A stretch of 64,000 nucleotides of DNA. Source: Bacillota bacterium. Lineage in GTDB: Bacteria; Bacillota; UBA4882; UBA8346. The position numbers and the translations under genes were made by a program. The stretch covers positions 1 through 64,000 of the forward strand of contig JAEZCE010000086.1 of assembly GCA_023429995.1 (NCBI GenBank), read 5' to 3'. The notes beneath the pieces were generated by a model, which worked only from the letters and a program-made list of their open reading frames with translations, made no database searches and had not been told where the DNA came from. Shown here piece by piece: positions 18,570 through 27,279 of this stretch (within the stretch, counting starts at the first letter, position 1; every line of letters starts with the position of its first letter).

Positions 18570-19769
18570 TCAATCAATTAAAGTTGGCGCGAAATCTTCC
18601 TTCCAGGGCAGTCCGTACCGGTTTAAGGCAGCCATGAACGGATCGGGATCGAATTCTTCGATGTTAAAGACGCCGGGTTTCTTCCAGATGCCTTCCTGCA
18701 TCAACATGGCGCCGATCATAGCCGGGACACCGGTGGTATAGGAAATAGCCTGTGATCCGACCTCGGCGAAGCATTTCTCATGATCGGAAACATTGTAAAC
18801 ATAATAGGATCTGGGTCTGCCATCTTTGACGCCTTGAATGATGCACCCGATATTGGTTTTCCCTTTTGTTCGGGGGCCCAGTGAAGCCGGATCCGGCAAG
18901 ATGGCTTTCAAAAACTGCAGGGGAATAATTTCCCGATCCTCATAAATAATAGGTTTGATTGAGGTCATGCCCACATTTTGCAATACTTTTAAATGGTTGA
19001 GATAATTATCGGAAAAAGTCATCCAAAAGCGGATTTTCTTGATTCCCTTGATATGGATAGCCAGGGACTCTAATTCTTCGTGGTAGAGCAAGTAGACATT
19101 GCGGGGTCCGATTTCGGGCAAGTCATAGGTCCGCCGTAGCTCCAGGGGGCCGGTCTTTATCCAATTCCCGTTTTCATAATAACGGCCGTTGGCGGTGACT
19201 TCCCGAATATTAATTTCCGGGTTAAAGTTGGTTGCGAAGGGATATCCATGATCGCCGGCGTTGGCGTCCACGATATCGATGGTATGAATTTCATCAAAGT
19301 AATGTTTTTGAGCATAGGCGCAAAAAACGCCGGTCACACCAGGATCGAAACCGCTTCCTAAAAGTGCTGTTATACCGGCATTTCGAAATTTTTCTTGGTA
19401 GGCCCATTGCCATTTGTATTCGAATTTCGGAATGTCGGGAGGTTCGTAATTGGCGGTGTCAAGATAGTCTACACCCGTGGCGAGGCAGGCGTCCATAATC
19501 GAAAGATCCTGATAGGGGAGGGCAACATTAATAACCATATCCGGCCTGAAACTTTCAATCAAACGAATCACGTTTTGGGTATTGTCCGCATCGAGCTCTG
19601 CGGTTTGGATCTTGGTCCTGCTTCCGGCCAGTTGTGTTTTAATCGCGTCACATTTGGATAAAGTTCGGCTTGCTAAGCAGATTTCTTCAAAAACTTCTGG
19701 ATTTTGGCAGCATTTGTGTACAACAACGCTTGAAACTCCTCCAGCACCAATAATCAAAGTTTTCCCCAT
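18570..19769 (-). CDS. Carboxynorspermidine/carboxyspermidine dehydrogenase
   Basis: NADPH-dependent reductive condensation of aspartate semialdehyde with putrescine or diaminopropane, giving the substrate of NspC. The N-terminus is a Rossmann motif, KTLIIGAGGVSSVVVHKC; the rest matches the saccharopine-dehydrogenase-like family (NVALPYQDLSIMDACLATGVDYLDTANYE split over 92-120; GSGFDPGVTGVFCAY). The open frame extends to 19787, but the ATG at 19769 has a GGGGGA ribosome site at 6 bp while the upstream ATG has none, so I use 19769 (399 residues). It is the first gene of the polyamine operon. Confidence 0.9.
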   Translation of the reverse strand: MGKTLIIGAGGVSSVVVHKCCQNPEVFEEICLASRTLSKCDAIKTQLAGSRTKIQTAELDADNTQNVIRLIESFRPDMVINVALPYQDLSIMDACLATGVDYLDTANYEPPDIPKFEYKWQWAYQEKFRNAGITALLGSGFDPGVTGVFCAYAQKHYFDEIHTIDIVDANAGDHGYPFATNFNPEINIREVTANGRYYENGNWIKTGPLELRRTYDLPEIGPRNVYLLYHEELESLAIHIKGIKKIRFWMTFSDNYLNHLKVLQNVGMTSIKPIIYEDREIIPLQFLKAILPDPASLGPRTKGKTNIGCIIQGVKDGRPRSYYVYNVSDHEKCFAEVGSQAISYTTGVPAMIGAMLMQEGIWKKPGVFNIEEFDPDPFMAALNRYGLPWKEDFAPTLID

Positions 19770-19915
19770 ATCAATCCCCCAATTCATTTTTTAGAATAAC
19801 GATAAAAATTATATAAAAAAAGATCCGAATAATCAAGATCAATGGTAAAAATTTAGCTTATTTTCATATATCTCCAAAACCGTTCTAAATATTGATTAAA
19901 TCGCAGGGAAACGAT

Positions 19916-19961
19916 AAAGAACCTATCAGGTTGATATTCAAACCGGATAGGTTCTTTTTTT
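19916..19961. terminator. Strong bidirectional terminator
   Basis: Stem of 17 bp with one mismatch (19916-19932 with 19941-19957), an 8-nt loop and seven T on the plus strand. It lies 21 bp beyond the stop of eutC on the minus strand and upstream of the polyamine operon, so it most likely ends the ethanolamine operon transcript and insulates the next operon. Confidence 0.8.
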
Positions 19962-19982
19962 GCCATTGGATAACGATATCGT

Positions 19983-20756
19983 TTATAGTTTTAGATCGAC
20001 GCCGCTTTTTTTCTCGCGCATCAAGATTTCTACCAGTGAAACCAGATGAGCTCCGGCCTCAACCGGCGGAGTGCCGTGTTTATGAATGTTGGAAACCACT
20101 GTCCGTTGGGATTCGGGTTTGGAAGTGCTGGATTCATAAGCCATATAGCATCCCATACTCTCGCCGGTGGCTAGTCCGGGCCTTTCGCCGACTAATAACA
20201 AAGTGACTTTAGCGTTTAAAGCTTCGCTGATTCGGTCCATCGTGGCGACGCGCCCGAATTTAACGAAAATGGGGGTGCCGATCCGGTATTTTTTAGCCTG
20301 AAACCCATCCATCATCATGGGAAAAATATCTTGAATATTCTCGTTGATGGCCGGGGAACTCAGGCCGTCGGCCACGATGATTTGAATATCGGGATTAGGT
20401 AAACATTGGGCTTGAATCCGTTGCAATACCTCCGGAGCAAACCTGCGTCCCAGATCGGGCCTGGTTAAATATTCGTCTTTGTTGCCAATCAATGTTTGAA
20501 CTTTAAAAAATCCAAAGGGTTCCAGCAGAGACTCATCCACTTCAGACCAGACCGCATCCATCGCCACGGCGTGATCGGCCCGGAATCTGAGCCATGTTTC
20601 GGTTTTATAACGCTCGCCCGCTCTGCCCACACAAATCCGGGCCAGGGTGGTGGCTTTCAAGCGTGAACAATATTCCCGGTCCTGCGGTTTATCAACCGTA
20701 ACCCGTGAAGTCAGGTCGAGTTCGGAAATATCCGGAATGATATCTGGAGAGGTCAT
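19983..20756 (-). CDS. eutC: Ethanolamine ammonia-lyase small subunit
   Basis: Small subunit of the adenosylcobalamin-dependent lyase that converts ethanolamine to acetaldehyde and ammonia. Family segments are clear: TTLARICVGRAGERYKTETWL (near 36-56), FRADHAVAMDAVW, IVADGLSSPAINEN, LLLVGERPGLATGESMGCYM and SNIHKHGTPPVEAGAHL. At 257 residues it is the normal length. The ribosome site GGAGG lies 7 bp upstream. It is the last gene of the operon eutA-permease-eutB-eutC and is followed by a strong terminator. Confidence 0.96.
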   Translation of the reverse strand: MTSPDIIPDISELDLTSRVTVDKPQDREYCSRLKATTLARICVGRAGERYKTETWLRFRADHAVAMDAVWSEVDESLLEPFGFFKVQTLIGNKDEYLTRPDLGRRFAPEVLQRIQAQCLPNPDIQIIVADGLSSPAINENIQDIFPMMMDGFQAKKYRIGTPIFVKFGRVATMDRISEALNAKVTLLLVGERPGLATGESMGCYMAYESSTSKPESQRTVVSNIHKHGTPPVEAGAHLVSLVEILMREKKSGVDLKL

Positions 20757-20843
20757 TGTTTATCCTCCTTACTCTAGAAAAAATAATTTGTCGTAACTTG
20801 GTTATATTTTATCTCTTTGTCCACGTCCCGCCGGATGCAGGCA

Positions 20844-22205
20844 TCAGTTGGTAGCAAATATCGAAGGATCGCCCGCTCGCCCAGTCAGTTTGCCTTGATG
20901 GAAAATGCCCAATTCTTCAAGCCTGGCGGAAAATTCCTGGATCGGCTGTTTTCCGGTTATTTCCCGTAGCGCGGCGATGTCGTGGAAACTGGTGGATTGA
21001 TACATTAACATGACATCATCCGCCACCGGGATGCCCATGAAATAATTACAATTGGCCGCGGTGAGCAGCACCAGGAGATTTTCAATATCATTTTGGTCGG
21101 CCTTCATATGATTGGTATAACAGGCGTCGACTCCCATGGGAATGCCGGTTAATTTTCCCATGAAATGGTCTTCCAAACCGGCGCGGATAACTTGCTTGGC
21201 GTCATAGAGATATTCCGGCCCGATGAATCCGACAACCGTGTTGAGGAGGAACGGGTTGTACCTGCGGGCCAGTCCATAACAACGGGCTTCCATGGTAACC
21301 TGATCGGCGCCATGGTGACCTTCGGAGGAGAGTTCCGAACCTTGGCCGGTTTCAAAATACATCCGATTTGGGCCGGTGGCGGCGCCCCTGGATTTCATCA
21401 GTTCATATCCTTCATCCAGCATTTTGACGGTGATTCCAAAAGCGGTATTGGATTTTTGTGAGCCGGCAATACTTTGAAACATCAGATCAACCGGCGCGCC
21501 TTTTTCAACCGCTTTCATTTGAGTGGTGATATGAGCTAAGACGCAGTTTTGAGTGGGAATTTGCCACTGATTCATAAAATCCTTAAAAGCCGTTAAAATC
21601 CGGACTACATTGTCCAGGCTGTCGTCGACGGGATTAAGGCCGATAACGGCATCGCCGACCCCATAACTGATTCCTTCCCGTACCGAAGCCATGACTCCAT
21701 CCAAGTCGTCGGTGGGATGATTGGGTTGCAAGCGGGACGCCAGAGTGCCGACTTTACCGATGGTCGTGTTACAAGTGGCCGGAATTTCAATTTTTTGGGC
21801 GCTGTAAATTAGATCCAAATTGCTCATCAATTTGGCTGTCGCAGCCACCATTTCTGAAGTGAGCCCGGCAGACAAGCGTCTTAATTCTATTCCGGGCAGG
21901 CTTAATACCATTTCCCGAAATTCGCCAACGGTTTTGTTTTTTATTTCATTAAAAACCGCAGTATGAATCGAATCCTGAATCACCTGTGTGACCTCATCTT
22001 CATCATAGGGAACGACGGGGTGATTATAAAGCTCTTCCAGGGTCACTTCAGACAGAACGACCTTGGCGGCAATCCGCTCGGCAGTATTGGCGGCGGCAAT
22101 ACCGGCCAGGTTGTCTCCGGATTTTTCTTCGTTGGCTTTGGCGAGAAGTTCTTTGAGATCCTTGAATTGATAAATCTTATCAAACAATTTGGTTTTCAAT
22201 CGCAT
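20844..22205 (-). CDS. eutB: Ethanolamine ammonia-lyase large subunit
   Basis: Catalytic large subunit of ethanolamine ammonia-lyase, which binds substrate and, with EutC, the cobalamin cofactor. Recognisable segments include IPATCNTTIGKVGTLASRLQ, GVGDAVIGLNPVDDS, FQSIAGSQKSNTAFGI, YFETGQGSELSSEGHHGADQ and GVDACYTNHMKADQNDIENL. The 453 residues are the expected length. AGGTGG precedes the ATG. It lies 87 bp upstream of eutC and 121 bp downstream of the permease gene, with a perfect hairpin in the latter gap that may tune expression. Confidence 0.97.
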   Translation of the reverse strand: MRLKTKLFDKIYQFKDLKELLAKANEEKSGDNLAGIAAANTAERIAAKVVLSEVTLEELYNHPVVPYDEDEVTQVIQDSIHTAVFNEIKNKTVGEFREMVLSLPGIELRRLSAGLTSEMVAATAKLMSNLDLIYSAQKIEIPATCNTTIGKVGTLASRLQPNHPTDDLDGVMASVREGISYGVGDAVIGLNPVDDSLDNVVRILTAFKDFMNQWQIPTQNCVLAHITTQMKAVEKGAPVDLMFQSIAGSQKSNTAFGITVKMLDEGYELMKSRGAATGPNRMYFETGQGSELSSEGHHGADQVTMEARCYGLARRYNPFLLNTVVGFIGPEYLYDAKQVIRAGLEDHFMGKLTGIPMGVDACYTNHMKADQNDIENLLVLLTAANCNYFMGIPVADDVMLMYQSTSFHDIAALREITGKQPIQEFSARLEELGIFHQGKLTGRAGDPSIFATN

Positions 22206-22249
22206 CGAAATCCACCTGCTTTAATTGAACTAAAATTGCAATTTATCAA

Positions 22250-22294
22250 ATCCGGCAAGTTGGTGGAGAAAAATTCTTCAGCGACTTGCCGGAT
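22250..22294 (-). promoter_or_regulatory. Intercistronic hairpin between permease gene and eutB
   Basis: A perfect 11-bp inverted repeat (22250-22260 with 22284-22294) surrounds a 23-nt loop. On the transcribed minus strand it is followed only by a weak T-rich stretch, so partial termination, RNA processing or mRNA stabilisation are all possible. I do not see the paired short hairpins with conserved loop bases expected of an ANTAR/EutV antitermination site. Confidence 0.45.
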
Positions 22295-22326
22295 AGGGTG
22301 AAAACTTTACCGTAAGAGCGTTTGCT

Positions 22327-23649
22327 TTAGGCTGCTTCCTGCCCTTTTGAGGCGGCCACTTTTTTCATATGGGCTTTGGCATATGCCAAATAGAAGAGAG
22401 CGGCTGCGGCAAAGGTAGCGCCGACCCAAAGCATGGTTGATAAATTCGCATAGGTTACGGCCACCACGAATAACAGCGATATAACCAGAGCGATAATCGG
22501 CAGACTGATATGGGCTACCTTATAGGGCCTTTCTAAAGAAGGCTCTTTGGAACGGAGCAGGAAAAAGCAGATCATGCTCATTACATACATGACCACCGCG
22601 CCGATACAGGATAAAACGATGATGGTGGCGGTAGCCTTGGTTAATACGAAAATTAAACCTACCAGGCTGGGTAAAATCAATGCCCAAATCGGAGTTTTAT
22701 GTTTGACGGTGGTGGTAGAAAGGAAATAAGGGAAGAAACCTTCCCGGGCCATGGCAAATACCTGGCGGGAATATCCGATAATCAAACCATGCAAACTGGC
22801 AACAAGCCCGAATAAGCCGATGAAAGACAAAATTTTGGAGAAAACGCTGCCCGCGCCATAAACCAGCGCCAGGGCGGAGGGAAGAGGCGAATCCACTTTG
22901 TTGATGCTGCCGGCGTTGCTGATTCCGGTGGTCACCAGCAGTGTTGCAACCGCCATGATTGCCAGGGTGATGATACCCAAGTTGAACCCGAGCGGAATGT
23001 CTTTTTTGGGGTTTTTACACTCTTCGGCCGCCATGGCTCCTCCCTCGGCCCCTAAATAAAACCAAATGGCGAAGGGAATGGCGGCAAAAATTCCGGGAAG
23101 GCCGCCGAAAAAGGGCTCCTTGGTGAAAATGTTGGCGGATTTTATATGGCCGACTCCACCGCAAACGTAAATGATTACACCGGCGATGGCGATAATGGTG
23201 ATGACCAGCTCAACCGTAGCGGCAGTTTTGACCCCCAGACAATTGATAAATACGAAAATTGCATATACGGCTACGGCAGCAGCCACAGTCGGAATGGCCG
23301 GGGCTAAGAAATTAATGTAAGCGCCGATGGACAGGGCAATGGCCGGAACGGCAAATAGAAATTCCAGGAATACGGCAAAGCCGGTGATGTATCCGCCGAA
23401 CGGCCCCATGGTTCGTTTGGCGAATTCCATGGAACCGCCCGCATGGGGAATCGCAGTCGATAACTCGGCGTAACTAAACATGAAACTGGTATAAAACAAG
23501 GTTACAATGGCGACTGCAATAATAAACCCTATGGGACTTGTGTATTGCAAGGCGTAATTCCATCCGAAATACATGCCGGAAATAACCATTCCGACGACGA
23601 TTCCCCATAGTTGCAGCGGAGACAAACTTTTGGCAAGCGTGTTACTCAT
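22327..23649 (-). CDS. eat: Ethanolamine permease (APC family)
   Basis: Probable ethanolamine importer of the amino acid-polyamine-organocation superfamily. About twelve hydrophobic helices are visible; the N-terminal segment LSPLQLWGIVVGMVISGMY and the motif AIPHAGGSMEFAKRTMGPFGGYITGFAVFLEF match ethanolamine permeases. I start at 23649 because AAGGAGG lies 8 bp before that ATG, giving 440 residues; the longer frame adds eight residues overlapping eutA. It sits 13 bp after eutA and upstream of eutB, which supports ethanolamine as substrate. Confidence 0.88.
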   Translation of the reverse strand: MSNTLAKSLSPLQLWGIVVGMVISGMYFGWNYALQYTSPIGFIIAVAIVTLFYTSFMFSYAELSTAIPHAGGSMEFAKRTMGPFGGYITGFAVFLEFLFAVPAIALSIGAYINFLAPAIPTVAAAVAVYAIFVFINCLGVKTAATVELVITIIAIAGVIIYVCGGVGHIKSANIFTKEPFFGGLPGIFAAIPFAIWFYLGAEGGAMAAEECKNPKKDIPLGFNLGIITLAIMAVATLLVTTGISNAGSINKVDSPLPSALALVYGAGSVFSKILSFIGLFGLVASLHGLIIGYSRQVFAMAREGFFPYFLSTTTVKHKTPIWALILPSLVGLIFVLTKATATIIVLSCIGAVVMYVMSMICFFLLRSKEPSLERPYKVAHISLPIIALVISLLFVVAVTYANLSTMLWVGATFAAAALFYLAYAKAHMKKVAASKGQEAA

Positions 23650-23662
23650 TTGAAAAACCTCC

Positions 23663-25075
23663 TTAGGTATCAAAAATTAATGTTTTAATCACTACGGGAA
23701 CAACTCCCGCAACCGGTGCGCCAATGTCGATGTAATCGCCTCCTTTAACACGGATTCGATCCAGACATACCAAAGGTTTGTGAGAAGGAAGAAGATTGCG
23801 CAAGGTTTGCCCCAGCGCTTTGGCGAAATCCTGCTCCACAATCACAATCAACGGACGGGAATCGGCCGCCTGCAAGCTGGCTAAGATTTGGTCGGCCATG
23901 ACTTTGATCTCCGTATATTTTGGACTTTGCCTGCCCCGTAAAGCGAAAGCAACGGTTTGTTCAGGATATAACGCGGATTTGGCCGTGATTTTCCGGCGCA
24001 GCAAATCCGGTTCTTCCGGCTCATCCCCATGGAAAAGTTGAATCACCGGGATATTTTTCAGGGGTAGAATTTCCTCGGAAAAGGCAATAGTGCTTCCGCT
24101 GATATGGATGGTGTGATTACCTGCTCCGACTACGGTTGCCCGGATGCGTTCCCGGGGTGTGATGATGTTGACGGAGGCGGTTTTCATCGTTTCCCGGATT
24201 GCCTGTCCCAATAACGGACCAAAATCGTGAAAAGGAAGATCGGCCATTCCGGCGATGGTTGCTTCGTTGTAAACGTATTCGGCTACACCCCCGGAAAACG
24301 ATACGGCCTCTATCGGTACAGCCGGGTGTTGATGGAGGATGAATAAGTTTTGTGTTTCGGAGGTCATGGGCCGGATGGCCAATAGTTCCAAAAACATTTC
24401 CGCCAGCCGCCCCGATAGGCGCTTGAGCGCAGAAAAAGAAGCGGGTTCTCCCACCTTTAAGTTCAAATCGAATGGCTGGAGCAAAGGAGCGATCCGGTTT
24501 GAAATATAAGTGATGTTTTGGTTATCGTCGAATGTTATAAGTCGTCCGCCGATGTCCAGGGCGAAACTATCAATGGCTTCACCGTTAAAGAAAATTCCGG
24601 CATTGGTGGTTCCGCCGCCGATGTCGAAGTTAATCACCGGGCCGCTATATTTTTTGGAAAATTCCCCGGCTCCGGCGCCAAAACCCGCAAGGACGGACTC
24701 CAAATCCGGACCGGCGGCCGTGACTACGAAGTCTCCGGCTAGTTCGGCCAAGTTATCCAATACCGAGTCGGCGTTTTCCTTCCGTGAGGTTTCACCGGTG
24801 ATGATAATGGCCCCTGTTTGAATATCGCGGGGGCTAAAACCGCTTTTCCGGTATTCCGAAAATAAAATATCCTTGAGCGCTAAAAAATCGATATGTTCAT
24901 GATCCGTTAACGGCGTAAAATAAATGGGGCTCCGGTAAAGGATTTCTTTGTTGACGATTTTAAGTTCGGGAATGGTGGCGATACCGGCTTGACTTGTCAA
25001 TGTTAATTTGCTGAAAATCGCTTGGGTGGAAGTGGTGCCGATATCAATGCCGATACTTAATAATTCCTGAACCAT
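23663..25075 (-). CDS. eutA: Ethanolamine ammonia-lyase reactivating factor
   Basis: ATP-dependent chaperone-like factor of the actin/ASKHA fold that exchanges damaged cobalamin in EutBC. Visible features are the phosphate-1 loop SIGIDIGTTSTQAIF at the N-terminus, INFDIGGGTTNAGIFFNGE (phosphate 2) and FSGGVAEYVYNE. The frame is open 58 codons further upstream, but the ATG at 25075 with GGAG at 7 bp gives the normal 470-residue protein. It is the first gene of the ethanolamine operon, directly behind a good sigma-A promoter. Confidence 0.94.
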   Translation of the reverse strand: MVQELLSIGIDIGTTSTQAIFSKLTLTSQAGIATIPELKIVNKEILYRSPIYFTPLTDHEHIDFLALKDILFSEYRKSGFSPRDIQTGAIIITGETSRKENADSVLDNLAELAGDFVVTAAGPDLESVLAGFGAGAGEFSKKYSGPVINFDIGGGTTNAGIFFNGEAIDSFALDIGGRLITFDDNQNITYISNRIAPLLQPFDLNLKVGEPASFSALKRLSGRLAEMFLELLAIRPMTSETQNLFILHQHPAVPIEAVSFSGGVAEYVYNEATIAGMADLPFHDFGPLLGQAIRETMKTASVNIITPRERIRATVVGAGNHTIHISGSTIAFSEEILPLKNIPVIQLFHGDEPEEPDLLRRKITAKSALYPEQTVAFALRGRQSPKYTEIKVMADQILASLQAADSRPLIVIVEQDFAKALGQTLRNLLPSHKPLVCLDRIRVKGGDYIDIGAPVAGVVPVVIKTLIFDT

Positions 25076-25130
25076 CGAAAGACTCCTGAAAGAATTTTGC
25101 GTGTAATATTTATGTAATGTTTGTAAATAA

Positions 25131-25159
25131 ACTATAACATACATATAACTTAACTTCAA
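25131..25159 (-). promoter_or_regulatory. Sigma-A promoter of the ethanolamine operon
   Basis: On the minus strand TTGAAG (25159-25154), a 17-bp spacer and TATAGT (25136-25131) lie 56 bp upstream of eutA. Two copies of tttgtaaataa, at 25120-25130 and 25186-25196, flank the promoter and could be regulator sites. No regulator gene for ethanolamine is present in the window. Confidence 0.55.
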
Positions 25160-25348
25160 CTGAAATTTGTTTTTCAAGGAAACGTTTTTGTAAATAAGTA
25201 ACATTTTAATAACATGAAAGATTCTTTCTGGCGCATGCGCTTGCCGCAATTTTTTGGGAGGCCCTTCCCGGCGAAAGCAGGATTTCCCGGAAATCTATTG
25301 AAACCTATTCGAATAAGGGTGTTGTTACCGAAGAATCGAGGAACAATC

Positions 25349-26122
25349 ATGCTCCAAAAGCTCATGTTGCAAGCGGTGGATTTTAAAAAGATGAATTGCG
25401 CTTTTGCCGTTAAGAATTTAGGAACCGGCGAAACTGCCGCCTATAGTCCGGATCAAAAAATTCCTTCGGCGAGTTTGATCAAGTTGCCGATCATGGCTGA
25501 AACGATCCGTCAGGTAAAAGAAGGAAAACTACGCCTTCAGGAGCGAGTTTGCGTACAGGCCGAAGATAAAGTGGCATTCAGTATCCTGACGCTGCTCGAA
25601 ACCGATAATCAATATTCGCTGCAAGATTTATTGACCCTGATGATTGTGCAGAGCGATAACACGGCGGCCAATATTTTAATCCATCGGGTGGGTATGGACC
25701 CTATCAATGACTTTTGTATCGACAATAAGATGCGGAATACGGCGTTGGAACGGAAGATGATGGACACCCAGGCCCGTAAAGCGGGACGTGAAAATTTTAC
25801 CTCTGCCTCGGATATGGCGGGCTTTTTGGAGCGGTTGTATCTGGGAGAAATCATTGACAGGGCTTCCAGTACTTATATGCTTGAAATTATGAAGAAACAA
25901 TTGGAAAATAGTATGATGAGGCTTTATATCCCGGATGAAACCGTGATCGCCCATAAAACCGGAGAACTTGACGGGATTGCCCACGAAGCCGGCATTGTCT
26001 ATCATGAGAAAAACGATTATATTTTCGTGGTTTCGATATGGAATGCCCTTTCCAATAACGAAGCGCGGCAAACTATCGGAAAACTCTCTAAAATCGCCTA
26101 TGATTACTTCACTTGTGATTAA
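25349..26122 (+). CDS. Class A beta-lactamase-like serine hydrolase without signal peptide
   Basis: Penicillin-recognising serine hydrolase fold. The open frame starts at 25214, but the ATG at 25349 has GAGGA at 7 bp and gives 257 residues with no signal peptide, so the enzyme is probably cytoplasmic. Motifs: SxxK in SASLIKL, SDN in VQSDNTAAN, KTG in HKTGELDG; the region around RKAGRENFTSASDM replaces the usual Glu166 loop. A cytoplasmic class A fold next to a dipeptide epimerase suggests a peptidase or amidase acting on muropeptides rather than an antibiotic-resistance enzyme. The gap to the epimerase gene is 30 bp, so they are co-transcribed. Function is inferred. Confidence 0.82.
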   Translation: MLQKLMLQAVDFKKMNCAFAVKNLGTGETAAYSPDQKIPSASLIKLPIMAETIRQVKEGKLRLQERVCVQAEDKVAFSILTLLETDNQYSLQDLLTLMIVQSDNTAANILIHRVGMDPINDFCIDNKMRNTALERKMMDTQARKAGRENFTSASDMAGFLERLYLGEIIDRASSTYMLEIMKKQLENSMMRLYIPDETVIAHKTGELDGIAHEAGIVYHEKNDYIFVVSIWNALSNNEARQTIGKLSKIAYDYFTCD

Positions 26123-26152
26123 AAACCAAAAATTTGTTTGGGAGGCATTGAA

Positions 26153-27238
26153 ATGAGGATAGTTGAAATCATCACCGGGAGAATGGCCATCCCGCTTAAA
26201 AAGCCCTTTAAAACCGCCCTTCGTACCGTAGAGGCTGTGGATGATGTCATCGTAAAGATTACCACCGATGACGGAAGGGTGGGATACGGGGAGGCTGCTC
26301 CTACTGCGGTGATAACCGGTGACACCACGGCTTCCATTTCCTATGCGGTCGAAAACATCATCGGTAAACAATTGGTCGGAATGGAAATTGAAAATACCGA
26401 GGCCATCATGGAACGGCTTGACGGATGCATGGTCAAGAATACCAGCGCCAAGGCGGCAGTCGATATAGCCCTATATGATTTGGTCGGGCAACTTTATAAC
26501 GCGCCGCTCTTTCGATTGTGGGGCGGTTACCGCAGCGAGCTTCGGACCGATATTACCATCAGTGTCAACGAACCTGAACAAATGGCAAGAGATAGCGCTG
26601 AGGCAGTTAAGTTGGGTTACGATACTTTGAAAATAAAGGTCGGCAAAGATTCCCAAAGAGATATCGAACGCATCAAAGCCATTCGGAGAGCGGTCGGCAA
26701 TGGTGTGGCCTTGCGAATTGACGCCAACCAAGGTTGGAAACCCAAAGAAGCCGTAAGGACTCTCCGTAAGATGGAGGATGAAGGGCTCTTCATTGAACTG
26801 GTTGAGCAACCCGTGATTGCCCATGATGTGGAGGGCCTGAAACATGTTACGGACAACGTTGATATTCCTGTGATGGCCGATGAAAGCATGTTTTCGACGC
26901 TTGATGCTTTGAAAATCATGCAGATGAGGGCGGCCGATCTGGTTAATATCAAGCTGATGAAAACCGGCGGGATTCACAACGCTTTAAAAATTTGCGCTTT
27001 AGCCGAAATCAACGGCATTGAATGCATGATGGGATGCATGCTGGAAGGCAAGATCAGTGTAACAGCGGCGGCGCATCTGGCTGCAGCTAAACGGGTGATT
27101 ACCAAAATCGATTTGGACGGTCCATCGCTGTGCAGTGAAGATCCCATCCCCGGCGGGGCTAACTTCGATGAATATCAAATTCGACTTCCGGAAACGCCGG
27201 GATTTGGGTTTGGGGAGATTAAGGGATTGCATCGATAA
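26153..27238 (+). CDS. L-Ala-D/L-Glu dipeptide epimerase
   Basis: Enolase-superfamily epimerase that converts L-Ala-D-Glu from peptidoglycan to L-Ala-L-Glu for catabolism. Metal and catalytic residues are visible: KxK in LKIKVGKD, the three metal ligands in LRIDANQGW, IELVEQPV and VMADESMF, the second lysine in VNIKLMKTGG, and the diagnostic DxD in KIDLDGPSL. The frame extends to 26138, but ATG 26153 has GGGAGG at 7 bp. Length (361) is normal. With the serine hydrolase upstream and the NlpC/P60 enzyme nearby it forms a murein-peptide recycling set, like ykfB in Bacillus. Confidence 0.92.
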   Translation: MRIVEIITGRMAIPLKKPFKTALRTVEAVDDVIVKITTDDGRVGYGEAAPTAVITGDTTASISYAVENIIGKQLVGMEIENTEAIMERLDGCMVKNTSAKAAVDIALYDLVGQLYNAPLFRLWGGYRSELRTDITISVNEPEQMARDSAEAVKLGYDTLKIKVGKDSQRDIERIKAIRRAVGNGVALRIDANQGWKPKEAVRTLRKMEDEGLFIELVEQPVIAHDVEGLKHVTDNVDIPVMADESMFSTLDALKIMQMRAADLVNIKLMKTGGIHNALKICALAEINGIECMMGCMLEGKISVTAAAHLAAAKRVITKIDLDGPSLCSEDPIPGGANFDEYQIRLPETPGFGFGEIKGLHR

Positions 27239-27279
27239 AACCAAAAGAAGACATTTTTGCAGCTAAGGGATGACTTGAA

